A stretch of DNA of 64,000 bases from Bacteroidia bacterium (GTDB lineage Bacteria > Bacteroidota > Bacteroidia > Bacteroidales > Prolixibacteraceae). The stretch covers positions 1 through 64,000 of the forward strand of contig JAPLDT010000013.1 in NCBI GenBank assembly GCA_026391315.1, in the 5' to 3' direction. The first letter of the stretch is position 1. Every line of letters begins with the position of its first letter. A model generated the notes under the pieces. It worked only from the letters and a program-made list of their open reading frames with translations, made no database searches and was not told the origin of the DNA. Both the position numbers and the translations under genes were made by a program. Below are positions 45,056-53,607 of this stretch, piece by piece.

Positions 45056-45253
45056 GGGAATGTGAAAATTGGAAAATGTGAAAATGTGGAAATTGCACCG
45101 GTCCCTGAGCGTAGCCGAAGGGGGAAATTGGGAAATGTGAAAATGTGAAAATCGCACCGGTCCCTGAGCGAAGTCGAAGGGGGAATTCTAAGGACTATTG
45201 ATATAAGATTTGTTCTATAACTCATAATTCATAACTTATAACTTTCAACTGAA
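45056..45253. repeat. Two tandem units, each with a GAAAATGTG stretch and a REP-like element
   Basis: Forward REP-like copies at about 45097-45123 and 45156-45183, each preceded by GGAAAATGTGAAAATGTG-like sequence, forming a direct repeat of about 60 bp. A CATAATTCATAACTTATAAC string follows near 45222. No gene or clear terminator. Confidence 0.8.
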
Positions 45254-45703
45254 ATGTCAATATTCGATCAAGTAAACGACGACATCCGTGCAGCCATGCT
45301 GGCACGTGATAAAGAGCGGCTCGAGGCTGTCAGAAACATCAAGAAGGTGCTACTGGAGGCCAAAACTGCCAAAAGTGGGGCAGCGGATCTTTCCGACGAG
45401 GATGCCATCCGTGCAATATCGAAACTCGCCAAACAGGGACGCGATTCTGCCGAAATCTATTTTCAGCAGAAGCGGGCTGATCTGGCCGACTTTGAAATGG
45501 CCCAGGTAAAAGTTTACGATGGTTATCTTCCAAAGCAGATGAGTGAGGAGGAACTTACCACTGCGGTTCTGGCAATTATCGCTGGCAGCGGCGCTACCTC
45601 CATGAAAGAGATGGGTAAGGTGATGGGCATTGCCACCAAAGAGTTGGCCGGGAAAGTGGATGGAAAATTGATCTCCGAGTGCGTCAAAAGACTTCTGAGT
45701 TAA
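45254..45703 (+). CDS. GatB/YqeY-domain protein
   Basis: 149 residues, the usual stand-alone YqeY size. Helical, with the pattern DIRAAMLARDKERLEAVRNIKKVLLEA, KQGRDSAEIYFQQKRADLADFE and GSGATSMKEMGKVMG. The domain is shared with the tRNA-binding tail of GatB; the free-standing form has no settled role, though tRNA interaction is likely. Monocistronic. Confidence 0.9.
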   Translation: MSIFDQVNDDIRAAMLARDKERLEAVRNIKKVLLEAKTAKSGAADLSDEDAIRAISKLAKQGRDSAEIYFQQKRADLADFEMAQVKVYDGYLPKQMSEEELTTAVLAIIAGSGATSMKEMGKVMGIATKELAGKVDGKLISECVKRLLS

Positions 45704-45743
45704 AATTTCTGAACATTTTTTTTAATTATTTGTTTAATATTGG

Positions 45744-45751
45744 TACGTTTG
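45744..45751 (+). promoter_or_regulatory. Candidate -7 element for the b561-like/yceI pair
   Basis: TACGTTTG matches TAnnTTTG, 58 bases before the ATG at 45809. Confidence 0.4.
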
Positions 45752-45808
45752 GGCCTTTCGAAACCCTTACCTGCCTTTATTTAATTGTTTTATTTCAAAT
45801 TTGTGATT

Positions 45809-46462
45809 ATGAAGATATTAACAATGATTGTGTTACTAGTTGCATTGGTCTCTTTCAAGTCGAAAGCTCAGAAAGATACGACAGCCACAGTCGATTTGCT
45901 TGGGGAAATGAACAAAACTGCGCCTGAAAAGACCAAGCTGTTGCCCGATAAAATACTTTTCACCCAACGGATTTTCTGGGGAGAGAAGGGGTTAATGCGC
46001 TCTTTTGACGCTTTTGAACTGACTCCCGAAAAGAGACAGAAGGAGCTTAAGGTCAGACGGACGATGCTGGTCGCGCACCAGATTATGGGAATGGTAACAT
46101 TGGGGGGAATGGTGGCCGAAGGTATTGTCGGAGCCAAACTATACAATCAGCAGCAAAATGGCACTTTTGACCACAACTTAAGACAGACACACGAGGCAAT
46201 CGCTTCAGTTGTTAATGTTACCTATTTTAGTACAGCTGCGCTCTCTCTTTTTGCACCACCAAAAATGCTTAACGAGCGAAAAGGATATAGTAGTATCAAA
46301 CTTCACCGTGGGTTGGCAATTATTCATTTATCGGCCATGATTGCTACTAACGTCCTGGCGGGCATGCTCGAAGGTAATCCTAACCTCAAACCATACCATC
46401 GCGCTGCAGCATATACCGCTTTCGGGGCCTTTGCCGCTTCGATGATCGTAATCAAGTTCTAG
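45809..46462 (+). CDS. Exported four-helix membrane protein, cytochrome b561-like
   Basis: 217 residues from the ATG at 45809 with a signal-like segment (ILTMIVLLVALVSFKSKAQ). Four later hydrophobic helices carry well-placed His residues: RTMLVAHQIMGMVTLG, LRQTHEAIASVVNVTYF, SIKLHRGLAIIHLSAMI and KPYHRAAAYTAFG. Paired intramembrane His are the haem-ligand pattern of b561-type cytochromes. It directly precedes a yceI gene; in E. coli yceI is next to the b561 gene yceJ. Haem binding is inference. Confidence 0.55.
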   Translation: MKILTMIVLLVALVSFKSKAQKDTTATVDLLGEMNKTAPEKTKLLPDKILFTQRIFWGEKGLMRSFDAFELTPEKRQKELKVRRTMLVAHQIMGMVTLGGMVAEGIVGAKLYNQQQNGTFDHNLRQTHEAIASVVNVTYFSTAALSLFAPPKMLNERKGYSSIKLHRGLAIIHLSAMIATNVLAGMLEGNPNLKPYHRAAAYTAFGAFAASMIVIKF

Positions 46463-46519
46463 AGGGCAAAATCATAAAACTTTCCAAAAACAAAATCGTA
46501 CAAGGAATAAAAAAAGCTT

Positions 46520-47062
46520 ATGAAAAAACTTGGTTTATTGCTGATTTGCCTCGCGTTGGTTGTCAGTTCATTTGCACAAAATAAAGTTAAGGTAAGTAAT
46601 GTGAAGGAAGAATCATCGATTACTTATGCGATGAACCATCCGCTACATGCCTGGACTGGCGAGAGCAAGGAGATCAACTCAGTTATCCTGACCGATGATG
46701 CCCGAAGCACTATTTTTCAGGTTGCCGTGTCTGCAAAAGTCTCCACTTTCGACAGCAAAAATGCAAACCGCGATTCTCATATGATGGAGGTCACAGAAGC
46801 ATTGAAATATCCGAATGTCACCTTTGTAAGTTCTTCTGTTACCATCGAAGGCGGTGATTTTACCTCAACAGGAACCATGACTTTTCATGGTATCAGTCAG
46901 CCGGTTGCTTTAAAGGGGAAATTTACCAAAGAGGGGAATAAACTTACTTTCACTGGAAATTTCCAGCTTAAGATGACTCAATTCAAGATTGATCCACCTT
47001 CGCTGATGGGAATCAGTACCAACGACGATTTCAAGCTGGACTTCAAAGTGGTTTATCAATAG
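46520..47062 (+). CDS. YceI-family periplasmic lipid-binding protein
   Basis: 180 residues; signal peptide KLGLLLICLALVVSSFAQ. YceI beta-barrel features: SKVSTFDSKNANRDSHMMEV, KYPNVTFVSSSVT, GTMTFHGISQPVALKGKF and a final DDFKLDFKVVY. The family binds isoprenoid or fatty lipids in the periplasm. 57 bp after the b561-like gene, so probably one transcript. Its stop overlaps the convergent kinase gene by 7 bp. Confidence 0.9.
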   Translation: MKKLGLLLICLALVVSSFAQNKVKVSNVKEESSITYAMNHPLHAWTGESKEINSVILTDDARSTIFQVAVSAKVSTFDSKNANRDSHMMEVTEALKYPNVTFVSSSVTIEGGDFTSTGTMTFHGISQPVALKGKFTKEGNKLTFTGNFQLKMTQFKIDPPSLMGISTNDDFKLDFKVVYQ

Positions 47063-48720
47063 TCGAAACTGCTTCCTCCAAGAAATTCTCTCAATACAGA
47101 TGTTGGTGGAATCTCAGTCTCAGAAATAAAACTGAAGTAGGAGATAAACACGATAAGTCTGGCAGCTTCCGAATATTGGGCTTCATTCTCTTTGACGGTT
47201 TTTAGCAGGATATTGGCGTATCTTTTCAAAACAGCCAACTCATAAACCAGTGCAGAGTTAAAGATGATATCGGCGTTTTCCTGGTAAGGAAAGATATACT
47301 TCTCTTCGCCGCGCCGCACACTTGGCCACCGCTGGATGGTTGTTGAGGCACTGTATCCCCTGTATTTCGCGTCCCTGATCATTCTGCGCAACAACCGGTT
47401 GTCGGTGGTTGGAACATAGGTATGTTCATCTATCGAGATTTGAGTCAGTGCAGAGATGAAAATTTTATAGCATTTTTCCGGTTCAATCATGGGGATTAAT
47501 CCGGGGTTGAGGCCATGAATTCCTTCAATGATCAATATATGGTCCTTATCCATTTGTAGGAATTCGTCCTTGAAAGTTCTTTCGCCAGATTGAAAGTCAA
47601 ACCGTGGCATTTCAACCCTTTCACCATTCATAAGTTTGACCAGAACCTGGTTGAAGTATTTGATGTCAATCGCTTCGAGCGCCTCAAAGTCGAATGCCCC
47701 ATGTTCATCTAGTGGAGTGTGATCACGATCCACGAAAAAATCGTCGAGCGAGATTTGAATGGCATGTAAGCCATTGACGGCCAATTGTACGCTGAGACGT
47801 TTGCTGAAAGTTGTTTTTCCGGAACTTGATGGCCCTGCTATAAGAACCAGGTTGACTTTGTCGTGTCTTTCGGAGATGATGGTGGCTATCTCTGCAATCT
47901 TCTTTTCGTGCAGCGCCTCCGATACTTTGATCACATCACCTGCATGGCCACTGGCAGTCATCTGGTTGAGGTGAGAAATGTCGTTCACCCCAAGAAGGGC
48001 GGTACGTTGCTTGTGTTCACTGAAGATTTCAAACAACTTCTCCTGTTCGATGGCCGGCTCCAGTTCATCCATGTCGTTTTGCTTGGGAAAACGGAGCAGC
48101 AGTCCGTCGAAATATTTTTCCAGGCCAAATTTGCCAATCTGCCCGGTTGAGATGAGTTGATGGCCATAGAAAAAATTGTAATGGCCACCCAACTCAAAAA
48201 TCGGTGCATACAACCGGCCATATCCTTTAAAAAGTTCCGCTTTCCTGGTAAGGCCCTCCTGTTCATATAGTTCAGTGGCCTTCTCTGTAGGCATTGCTTT
48301 GCGTTCGATTGGGAGGTTTTGGTGGATAAGGTTTTTCATCTCCTCTTTGACCTGCCAGATATCTTCTTCAGTGAGCTGATGGTCAAGCTCTTCGATGCGG
48401 CAATAGTAGCCTTTGGAGATAGCATGGTCGATCTTCAGCTTTGCTTCCGGCCATAGGTTTTTAACAGCGGTATAGAGGATGAATGAGAGGGTACGAAGAT
48501 AGAGCCGCTGTCCATCCAGGTTGGCGTAATCGAAAAATTCGATCCGCTTGGGTTTGACCAACTCAAAATCCATCGGTTTTACCCTATTGTTTACGTAGGC
48601 CCCGCAGATGGGACCCACCAGGGATATACCTATTTTTTTTGCAATTTCCGAGAGGGTGGTTCCTAGCGGGAAGATGTCGCTGGTACCGGTATTGACACAA
48701 TAAATCTCTATATTCTTCAT
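47056..48720 (-). CDS. Nucleoside (uridine-type) kinase with ThrRS-like TGS/SAD N-terminus
   Basis: 554 residues from the ATG at 48720. Residues 1-65 resemble a TGS domain; about 70-170 resemble the SAD editing domain of threonyl-tRNA synthetase (LRTLSFILYTAVKNLWPEAKLKI), but the zinc-binding His residues are replaced. Residues about 290-500 are a uridine kinase/phosphoribulokinase fold with P-loop GPSSSGKT (296-303), ISLDDFFVDRDHT and IIEGIHGLNP. No aminoacylation domain. The regulatory meaning of the N-terminus is unknown. A TAnnTTTG element lies upstream. Confidence 0.85.
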   Translation of the reverse strand: MKNIEIYCVNTGTSDIFPLGTTLSEIAKKIGISLVGPICGAYVNNRVKPMDFELVKPKRIEFFDYANLDGQRLYLRTLSFILYTAVKNLWPEAKLKIDHAISKGYYCRIEELDHQLTEEDIWQVKEEMKNLIHQNLPIERKAMPTEKATELYEQEGLTRKAELFKGYGRLYAPIFELGGHYNFFYGHQLISTGQIGKFGLEKYFDGLLLRFPKQNDMDELEPAIEQEKLFEIFSEHKQRTALLGVNDISHLNQMTASGHAGDVIKVSEALHEKKIAEIATIISERHDKVNLVLIAGPSSSGKTTFSKRLSVQLAVNGLHAIQISLDDFFVDRDHTPLDEHGAFDFEALEAIDIKYFNQVLVKLMNGERVEMPRFDFQSGERTFKDEFLQMDKDHILIIEGIHGLNPGLIPMIEPEKCYKIFISALTQISIDEHTYVPTTDNRLLRRMIRDAKYRGYSASTTIQRWPSVRRGEEKYIFPYQENADIIFNSALVYELAVLKRYANILLKTVKENEAQYSEAARLIVFISYFSFISETEIPPTSVLREFLGGSSFDY

Positions 48721-48735
48721 AACTGATTCGTTTCT

Positions 48736-48743
48736 CAAATTTA
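48736..48743 (-). promoter_or_regulatory. Candidate -7 element for the nucleoside kinase gene
   Basis: Minus-strand TAAATTTG matches TAnnTTTG, 15 bases before the ATG. Confidence 0.45.
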
Positions 48744-48775
48744 CTGAAAAAAAGGCCGGATGGATTATTTCGGAA

Positions 48776-48811
48776 CAAAAAAAGCCCCGGGAAACCGGAG
48801 CTTTTTTTGTA
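48776..48811 (-). terminator. Rho-independent terminator
   Basis: On the minus strand AAAGCTCCGG-TTTC-CCGGGGCTTT with an A run before and T run after, placed right after the small membrane-protein gene. It could act in both directions. Confidence 0.8.
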
Positions 48812-48827
48812 TGATCGCTAAAAGCAA

Positions 48828-49070
48828 TTATTTCTTGTCGATTTTGCTTTCCAGTTCGTCGAGACGGTCGTTGGCTGAATGCACCATCATGGTAATACGG
48901 ACAAACGGACCAGCCAATAAAAACAAAGCCAGTGAAATGGCAAAACCATGCCAGGCATAAGGTAGATCGGTATGCATTAAACTACAAACAATACCGGAAA
49001 GACCAATCAATGCTGCGATAATACCTCCCGGTACACCCAGCGGACACCTCAGTTTTTTCTTTGTTTCCAT
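48828..49070 (-). CDS. Small two-transmembrane protein
   Basis: 80 residues from the ATG at 49070. Two hydrophobic spans (PGGIIAALIGLSGIVCSLM and WHGFAISLALFLLAGPFV) and a charged coiled tail (NDRLDELESKIDKK). No family recognised. Two bases after the thioredoxin-like gene, so co-transcribed; possibly its membrane partner. Confidence 0.7.
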   Translation of the reverse strand: METKKKLRCPLGVPGGIIAALIGLSGIVCSLMHTDLPYAWHGFAISLALFLLAGPFVRITMMVHSANDRLDELESKIDKK

Positions 49071-49072
49071 AC

Positions 49073-49342
49073 TCAATAAGTTTTAAGTTTATTTATCAAA
49101 TCTTGTTTCGAAGGTACTTCCCTGAAAACAATTTTATTATCGACCAAAAGGGTTGGTACTGCATAAATTCCTAATTTCATGGTTCTTATCATGCCGGAAG
49201 GCATATTGGCCAACGTGGTTTCGAACTTGAATTTCTCTCCAAATTCGGGTAAAACCGCTTGAAGCATGCGCTTCAGTGTCCTGCAATTTGGACAGGTTAA
49301 AGTATAAAACATTTCGATAACAATGGGCTCTTTTTCCTTCAT
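49073..49342 (-). CDS. Small thioredoxin/glutaredoxin-fold protein
   Basis: 89 residues with the redox motif CPNC in FYTLTCPNCRTLKRML, the cis-Pro in YAVPTLLVDNK and a final helix KQDLINKLK. No signal peptide, so cytoplasmic. Size and motif fit the thioredoxin-like family used in thiol exchange. First of a two-gene unit with the small membrane protein. Confidence 0.85.
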   Translation of the reverse strand: MKEKEPIVIEMFYTLTCPNCRTLKRMLQAVLPEFGEKFKFETTLANMPSGMIRTMKLGIYAVPTLLVDNKIVFREVPSKQDLINKLKTY

Positions 49343-49367
49343 GTTTATTCTAACGAGTTTAATGATT

Positions 49368-49375
49368 CAAAGTTA
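49368..49375 (-). promoter_or_regulatory. Candidate -7 element for the thioredoxin-like gene
   Basis: Minus-strand TAACTTTG matches TAnnTTTG, 25 bases before the ATG. Confidence 0.45.
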
Positions 49376-49383
49376 CAAGGAAA

Positions 49384-49545
49384 AGAAGGATAAAGGATAA
49401 AGTATGGGGGAAAGGATAAAGGATAAAGTCAAAAGGATAAAGTGAGCCCCGCACGTTTTTCTTGTTTAAACTAAAAAATATTATGATTCAAATATTGATC
49501 GCGGCGTTTCCCCCTTTATCCTTTTGACTTTATCCTTTATCCTTT
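49384..49545. repeat. AGGATAA-unit inverted repeat entering the uvrA 3' end
   Basis: Arms 49411-49442 and 49514-49545 are perfect 32-bp complements separated by 71 bases. Both consist of GGATAAAGGATAAAG units. The right arm contains the uvrA stop codon and last codons. Confidence 0.85.
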
Positions 49546-52367
49546 TTTACTAGCTCTTCTATCAAATACTTGGCGGTATACGAATCCTCATTTTTCACCA
49601 TATCCTCCGGCGTCCCGCAGCAAAGCAGCCTTCCTCCTTCGCGCCCGCCTTCCGGTCCGATGTCGATGATGTGATCGGCCATTTTTATCACCTCCATGTT
49701 GTGCTCGATCACAATTACCGTATTTCCCCGCTCGACGAGTTTGTTGAGGACGTCAAGCAACACACGGATGTCTTCGAAGTGCAGTCCGGTAGTAGGTTCG
49801 TCCAGGATGTAGAGGGTCCGGCCAGTATCCCTTTTGCTTAGTTCGGTGGCAAGTTTTACGCGCTGGGCTTCACCTCCGGATAGTGTAGTTGAAGCCTGGC
49901 CAAGGGTGATATAGCCCAGGCCAACTTCATCGATGGTCCGCAATTTGTGCGAGATCGCAGGAATATTTTCGAAAAAGGTGACCCCTTGCTGGATGGTCAT
50001 ATCCAACACATCGCTGATTGATTTACCCTTGAACCTGATCTCGAGGGTCTCGCGGTTGTATCGCCTTCCGTTGCATTTGTCGCAATGAACATAGACATCT
50101 GGCAGGAAATTCATCTCAATGGTTTTGAGTCCGGCCCCTTCGCAGGCCTCGCAGCGTCCACCTTTCACATTGAAGGAGAATCGACCGGGCTTGTATCCCC
50201 TGATCTTGGCTTCAGGCAGTAGGGTGAAAAGCGTCCTGATTTCGGTGAAGACACCACAGTAAGTCACAGGATTCGACCGGGGTGTTCGTCCGATAGGGGA
50301 TTGGTCCACCTGAACCACTTTGTCCAGATGCTCTATCCCGACGATGGACTGGTAAGCCAATGGATCATCGAGCGATTTGTAAAAATGTTGACTCAGAATA
50401 GGAAGCAGCGTTTCGTTGATCAAAGTAGATTTCCCGCTTCCAGAAACACCTGTCACACAGATAAATTTTCCCAACGGGAAATCGACATCGACCGACTTCA
50501 GGTTGTTGCCTGATGCTCCTTTGAGAGATAAGATTTTGCCATTTCCTGTCCTCCTGACTTTGGGAACTTTGATCTCTTTCTTTCCGGTCAGGTAGAGCGA
50601 AGTGAGTGTGTCGATCTTCAATACTTCTGTTGGGGTACCGGCGGCAACGATCTCTCCGCCGAAGCGGCCTGCATGGGGTCCCATGTCGATCAGGTAGTCG
50701 GCCTGCAACATCATGTCGCGGTCGTGTTCGACCACGATGACCGAGTTGCCGGTGTCGCGCAGTTGCTGAAGCGACCGGATAAGCCGCAGGTTGTCGCGGT
50801 GGTGAAGTCCGATGCTGGGCTCATCCAAAATGTAAAGCACATTGACGAGTTGCGATCCGATCTGTGTAGCCAGTCGGATTCGTTGCGATTCGCCCCCCGA
50901 AAGGGTAGCCGACGGGCGGTCGAGAGACAGGTAGTTCAATCCGACATCCAGCAGGAAACTCAGTCGGGTAACGATCTCCTTGTTCACTTCAGACGCAATC
51001 TGCAGTTGCCGCTTGCTCATCCGTTCTCCGATGCCGGTAAAGAAGGAGGAGAGTTCGCTGATATCCATCATGGCAAGTTCGGCGATATTTTTTCCGTCAA
51101 TTTTGAAGTGAAGCGGTTCTTCTTGTAACCTCTGACCGTTACAGTCGGGGCATTTGCAGGTTTTGTGAAACTGATCAGCCCATTTCTGGGCACTTTTGGA
51201 GAGGTTATCGCTCTTTTCGTTCACCACATATTTGACAATCCCTTCGTAGGTCATTGTGTAGTCGATGGAGCTGCCCAGCGGCGAATTTTTCAACTGAATC
51301 CGTTCGCCGGTTCCATGAAGGATGGCATTCAGGGTCTCCTCATCGATCTCGCCGACAGGCGTCTTCATGGTGAAGTGGTATTTCTCGGCCAAAGCCTCCA
51401 GTTGCCAGAAGATGAGGGTATTTTTGTAGGGTCCCAACGGTGCGATACCACCCTGAATGATGGAAAGGGTTGGATCCGGGACGATTTTAGCAAAATCAAT
51501 CTCGTTGATTTCACCCAGTCCGTTGCATTTTTGACAGGCGCCCTGGGGCGAGTTGAAAGAGAAACTGTGCGGAGCCGGATCGTTGTATGAGATGCCGGTT
51601 GTGGGGCACATCAGGTGACGGGAAAAATAGCGAACCGAGCCGGCATCGGGATCCAGGATCATCACAATGCCTTCGCCATGTTTCATTGCTCTGTCGAGAG
51701 ATTCGCGAAGGCGTTTCCTGTCTTTTTCCTCTACTACCAGTTTGTCAATCACCATTTCAATGTGGTGACTCTTGTACCTGTCTACTTTGTAACCGTGTGT
51801 CAGCTCGACGATCTCACCATCCACCCGTGCATGCAGAAATCCGCGCCTGCGAATCTGCTCGAAGAGTTCACGGTAGTGTCCTTTTCGCCCTTTGACGATG
51901 GGCGCCAGCAGGATGGTGCGTTTGTTGCTGTAATTTTCAAGAATGAGGTCGATGATCTGATCATCGCTGTATTTCACCATCTTTTCGCCGGTGTTGTACG
52001 AGAAGGCTTCTCCGGCACGGGCAAAAAGCAGACGGAGAAAGTCGTAGATCTCAGTGACCGTTCCCACCGTTGACCGTGGGTTTTTGTTGGTGGTCTTTTG
52101 CTCTATCGAGATGACAGGACTCAATCCGGTGATTTCGTCCACATCGGGACGTTCCATATTGCCAAGGAAACTTCTGGCGTACGCAGAGAAGGTCTCGATG
52201 TACCTCCTCTGTCCTTCGGCATAAATGGTGTCAAAGGCAAGTGAAGATTTCCCGCTGCCACTCAATCCGGTGATAACAGTCAGCTTGTTGCGCGGAATTT
52301 CAACAGTTATATTTTTCAGGTTATGCTCACGGGCTCCCCTAACTACAATTTTCTCTTGGCCGTCCAT
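49530..52367 (-). CDS. uvrA: Excinuclease ABC subunit A
   Basis: 945 residues from the ATG at 52367 (an in-frame TTG at 52382 is less likely). Two ATPase modules with Walker [13 protein letters not shown] and [12 protein letters not shown], two LSGGE signatures, and zinc-finger cysteines ([26 protein letters not shown]). DNA damage recognition in nucleotide excision repair. The last residues (KKDKG) are encoded inside a repeat arm. 18 bp after the transglycosylase gene, likely the same transcript. Confidence 0.96.
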   Translation of the reverse strand: MDGQEKIVVRGAREHNLKNITVEIPRNKLTVITGLSGSGKSSLAFDTIYAEGQRRYIETFSAYARSFLGNMERPDVDEITGLSPVISIEQKTTNKNPRSTVGTVTEIYDFLRLLFARAGEAFSYNTGEKMVKYSDDQIIDLILENYSNKRTILLAPIVKGRKGHYRELFEQIRRRGFLHARVDGEIVELTHGYKVDRYKSHHIEMVIDKLVVEEKDRKRLRESLDRAMKHGEGIVMILDPDAGSVRYFSRHLMCPTTGISYNDPAPHSFSFNSPQGACQKCNGLGEINEIDFAKIVPDPTLSIIQGGIAPLGPYKNTLIFWQLEALAEKYHFTMKTPVGEIDEETLNAILHGTGERIQLKNSPLGSSIDYTMTYEGIVKYVVNEKSDNLSKSAQKWADQFHKTCKCPDCNGQRLQEEPLHFKIDGKNIAELAMMDISELSSFFTGIGERMSKRQLQIASEVNKEIVTRLSFLLDVGLNYLSLDRPSATLSGGESQRIRLATQIGSQLVNVLYILDEPSIGLHHRDNLRLIRSLQQLRDTGNSVIVVEHDRDMMLQADYLIDMGPHAGRFGGEIVAAGTPTEVLKIDTLTSLYLTGKKEIKVPKVRRTGNGKILSLKGASGNNLKSVDVDFPLGKFICVTGVSGSGKSTLINETLLPILSQHFYKSLDDPLAYQSIVGIEHLDKVVQVDQSPIGRTPRSNPVTYCGVFTEIRTLFTLLPEAKIRGYKPGRFSFNVKGGRCEACEGAGLKTIEMNFLPDVYVHCDKCNGRRYNRETLEIRFKGKSISDVLDMTIQQGVTFFENIPAISHKLRTIDEVGLGYITLGQASTTLSGGEAQRVKLATELSKRDTGRTLYILDEPTTGLHFEDIRVLLDVLNKLVERGNTVIVIEHNMEVIKMADHIIDIGPEGGREGGRLLCCGTPEDMVKNEDSYTAKYLIEELVKKDKG

Positions 52368-52385
52368 GTACTGATATTTCAAAAA

Positions 52386-53327
52386 TTATAATCCAAAGGT
52401 GCGGGTGCCAGGTTCAGGAATTTTGATCGAATAGCTCTTCCTGGAGGGATTTTTAAGATAGGACTGTCGAAGCCAGGGATTGAAATATTTTAAAATTTTG
52501 TAGTTGATGCCTTGATTGTGAGCATAATTAGCAAGGTTCGTTACACTGCCGGAAACAACCACCACTTTACAGGAAAGAACAGGATATTTCTCTTCTTCAG
52601 TAACTTTGAAGCCGTATTTTTCCGGATTTTCCAGAATCAGTTTCAAAGCAAGGATCCTATACACATACCTGGCAGTCTCATCGTTAAGCTGCAGATCAAA
52701 ATAATTTCTGCTGTCCTGCAACTCCGTTTGCCGTTTGATTCCACTGATTCCCGCATTGTAGGAGGCTGCGACATTTACCCAGTTCCCATATTGATGGTAC
52801 GCGTGATTCAGGTAGCGACAGGCTGCTTCGGTCGACTTTTCCGCATGGTAGCGCTCGTCTACCTCATTGCTGACTTCCAGACCATTTTCCAGGGCCGCTT
52901 TTTTCATCAGCTGCCACAATCCTACTGCACCGGCAGGTGAAGTCACCTTTTCCTGGAAACCACTCTCTGCCAGGGAGAGATATTTGAAGTCGTTGGGAAT
53001 GTTGTTTTTCTTCAGGATCGGTTCAATCAGATGGAAATAACGTTTTGATTTTTTAAAATAGAGGATAGTCTGCGATTGGAAATAGCTGTTGGCAAGAAGT
53101 TCCCTGTCCAGCGACTCACGAACATCAAAATTTGTGAGGGAAATTGTCTCTCCGGCAAATATTATAGATGTGGGCAGTTCTACAGGTGAATTATAGGTTT
53201 TTGTCGCCTGTTCCTGCGGCTTAACCGCCGGAGCAGAGTTGATAAACAAACCGAGTGATATAACGCAAATAGCTATCAATGAAAATATTAACGCAAATTT
53301 AGTGAGGGGAATTCTATTCTTATCCAT
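52386..53327 (-). CDS. Lytic transglycosylase (SLT domain, MltD-like)
   Basis: 313 residues. N-terminal membrane or signal segment (FALIFSLIAICVISLGLFI). SLT core: catalytic Glu in LSLAESGFQEKVTSPAGAVGLWQLM, later AASYNAGISGIK and NDETARYVYRI. The C-terminal part (VVVVSGSVTNLANYAHNQGINYKILKYFN) is LysM-like. Cleaves peptidoglycan glycan strands in the periplasm. TAnnTTTG element upstream. First gene of a unit with uvrA. Confidence 0.88.
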   Translation of the reverse strand: MDKNRIPLTKFALIFSLIAICVISLGLFINSAPAVKPQEQATKTYNSPVELPTSIIFAGETISLTNFDVRESLDRELLANSYFQSQTILYFKKSKRYFHLIEPILKKNNIPNDFKYLSLAESGFQEKVTSPAGAVGLWQLMKKAALENGLEVSNEVDERYHAEKSTEAACRYLNHAYHQYGNWVNVAASYNAGISGIKRQTELQDSRNYFDLQLNDETARYVYRILALKLILENPEKYGFKVTEEEKYPVLSCKVVVVSGSVTNLANYAHNQGINYKILKYFNPWLRQSYLKNPSRKSYSIKIPEPGTRTFGL

Positions 53328-53365
53328 CTTTCGGTACTTTCGGAGTTAACAATTGGATTAATCTG

Positions 53366-53373
53366 CAAAGATA
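53366..53373 (-). promoter_or_regulatory. Candidate -7 element for the transglycosylase-uvrA unit
   Basis: Minus-strand TATCTTTG matches TAnnTTTG, 38 bases before the ATG. Confidence 0.45.
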
Positions 53374-53457
53374 CTTTTTTATGACGAAGGAGACAATTGA
53401 TTTCACGAAAGAAAGTGGAATATGCAAATTGGTAAATATGAAAATGTGATACTCAGA

Positions 53458-53527
53458 AGCTCCCTGAGCTTGTCGAAGGGTCGAAGATTAAACCCTACCG
53501 AAGCCGGTCCCTGAGCTTGTCGAAGGA
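53458..53527 (+). repeat. REP-like doublet
   Basis: Copies at 53458-53480 and 53504-53527 (CCCTGAGCTTGTCGAAGG variant), starts 46 bp apart, preceded by an AAATATGAAAATGTG stretch. They lie in the 53328-53607 gap, which has no gene. Confidence 0.85.
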
Positions 53528-53607
53528 GGAAATTTGGGAAAAGTGATAAGCATTGGAGCGTCTTAAGCGTCCTAAATATCCTGCGATTTCTGAGAGTTGA
53601 ACGGCGA

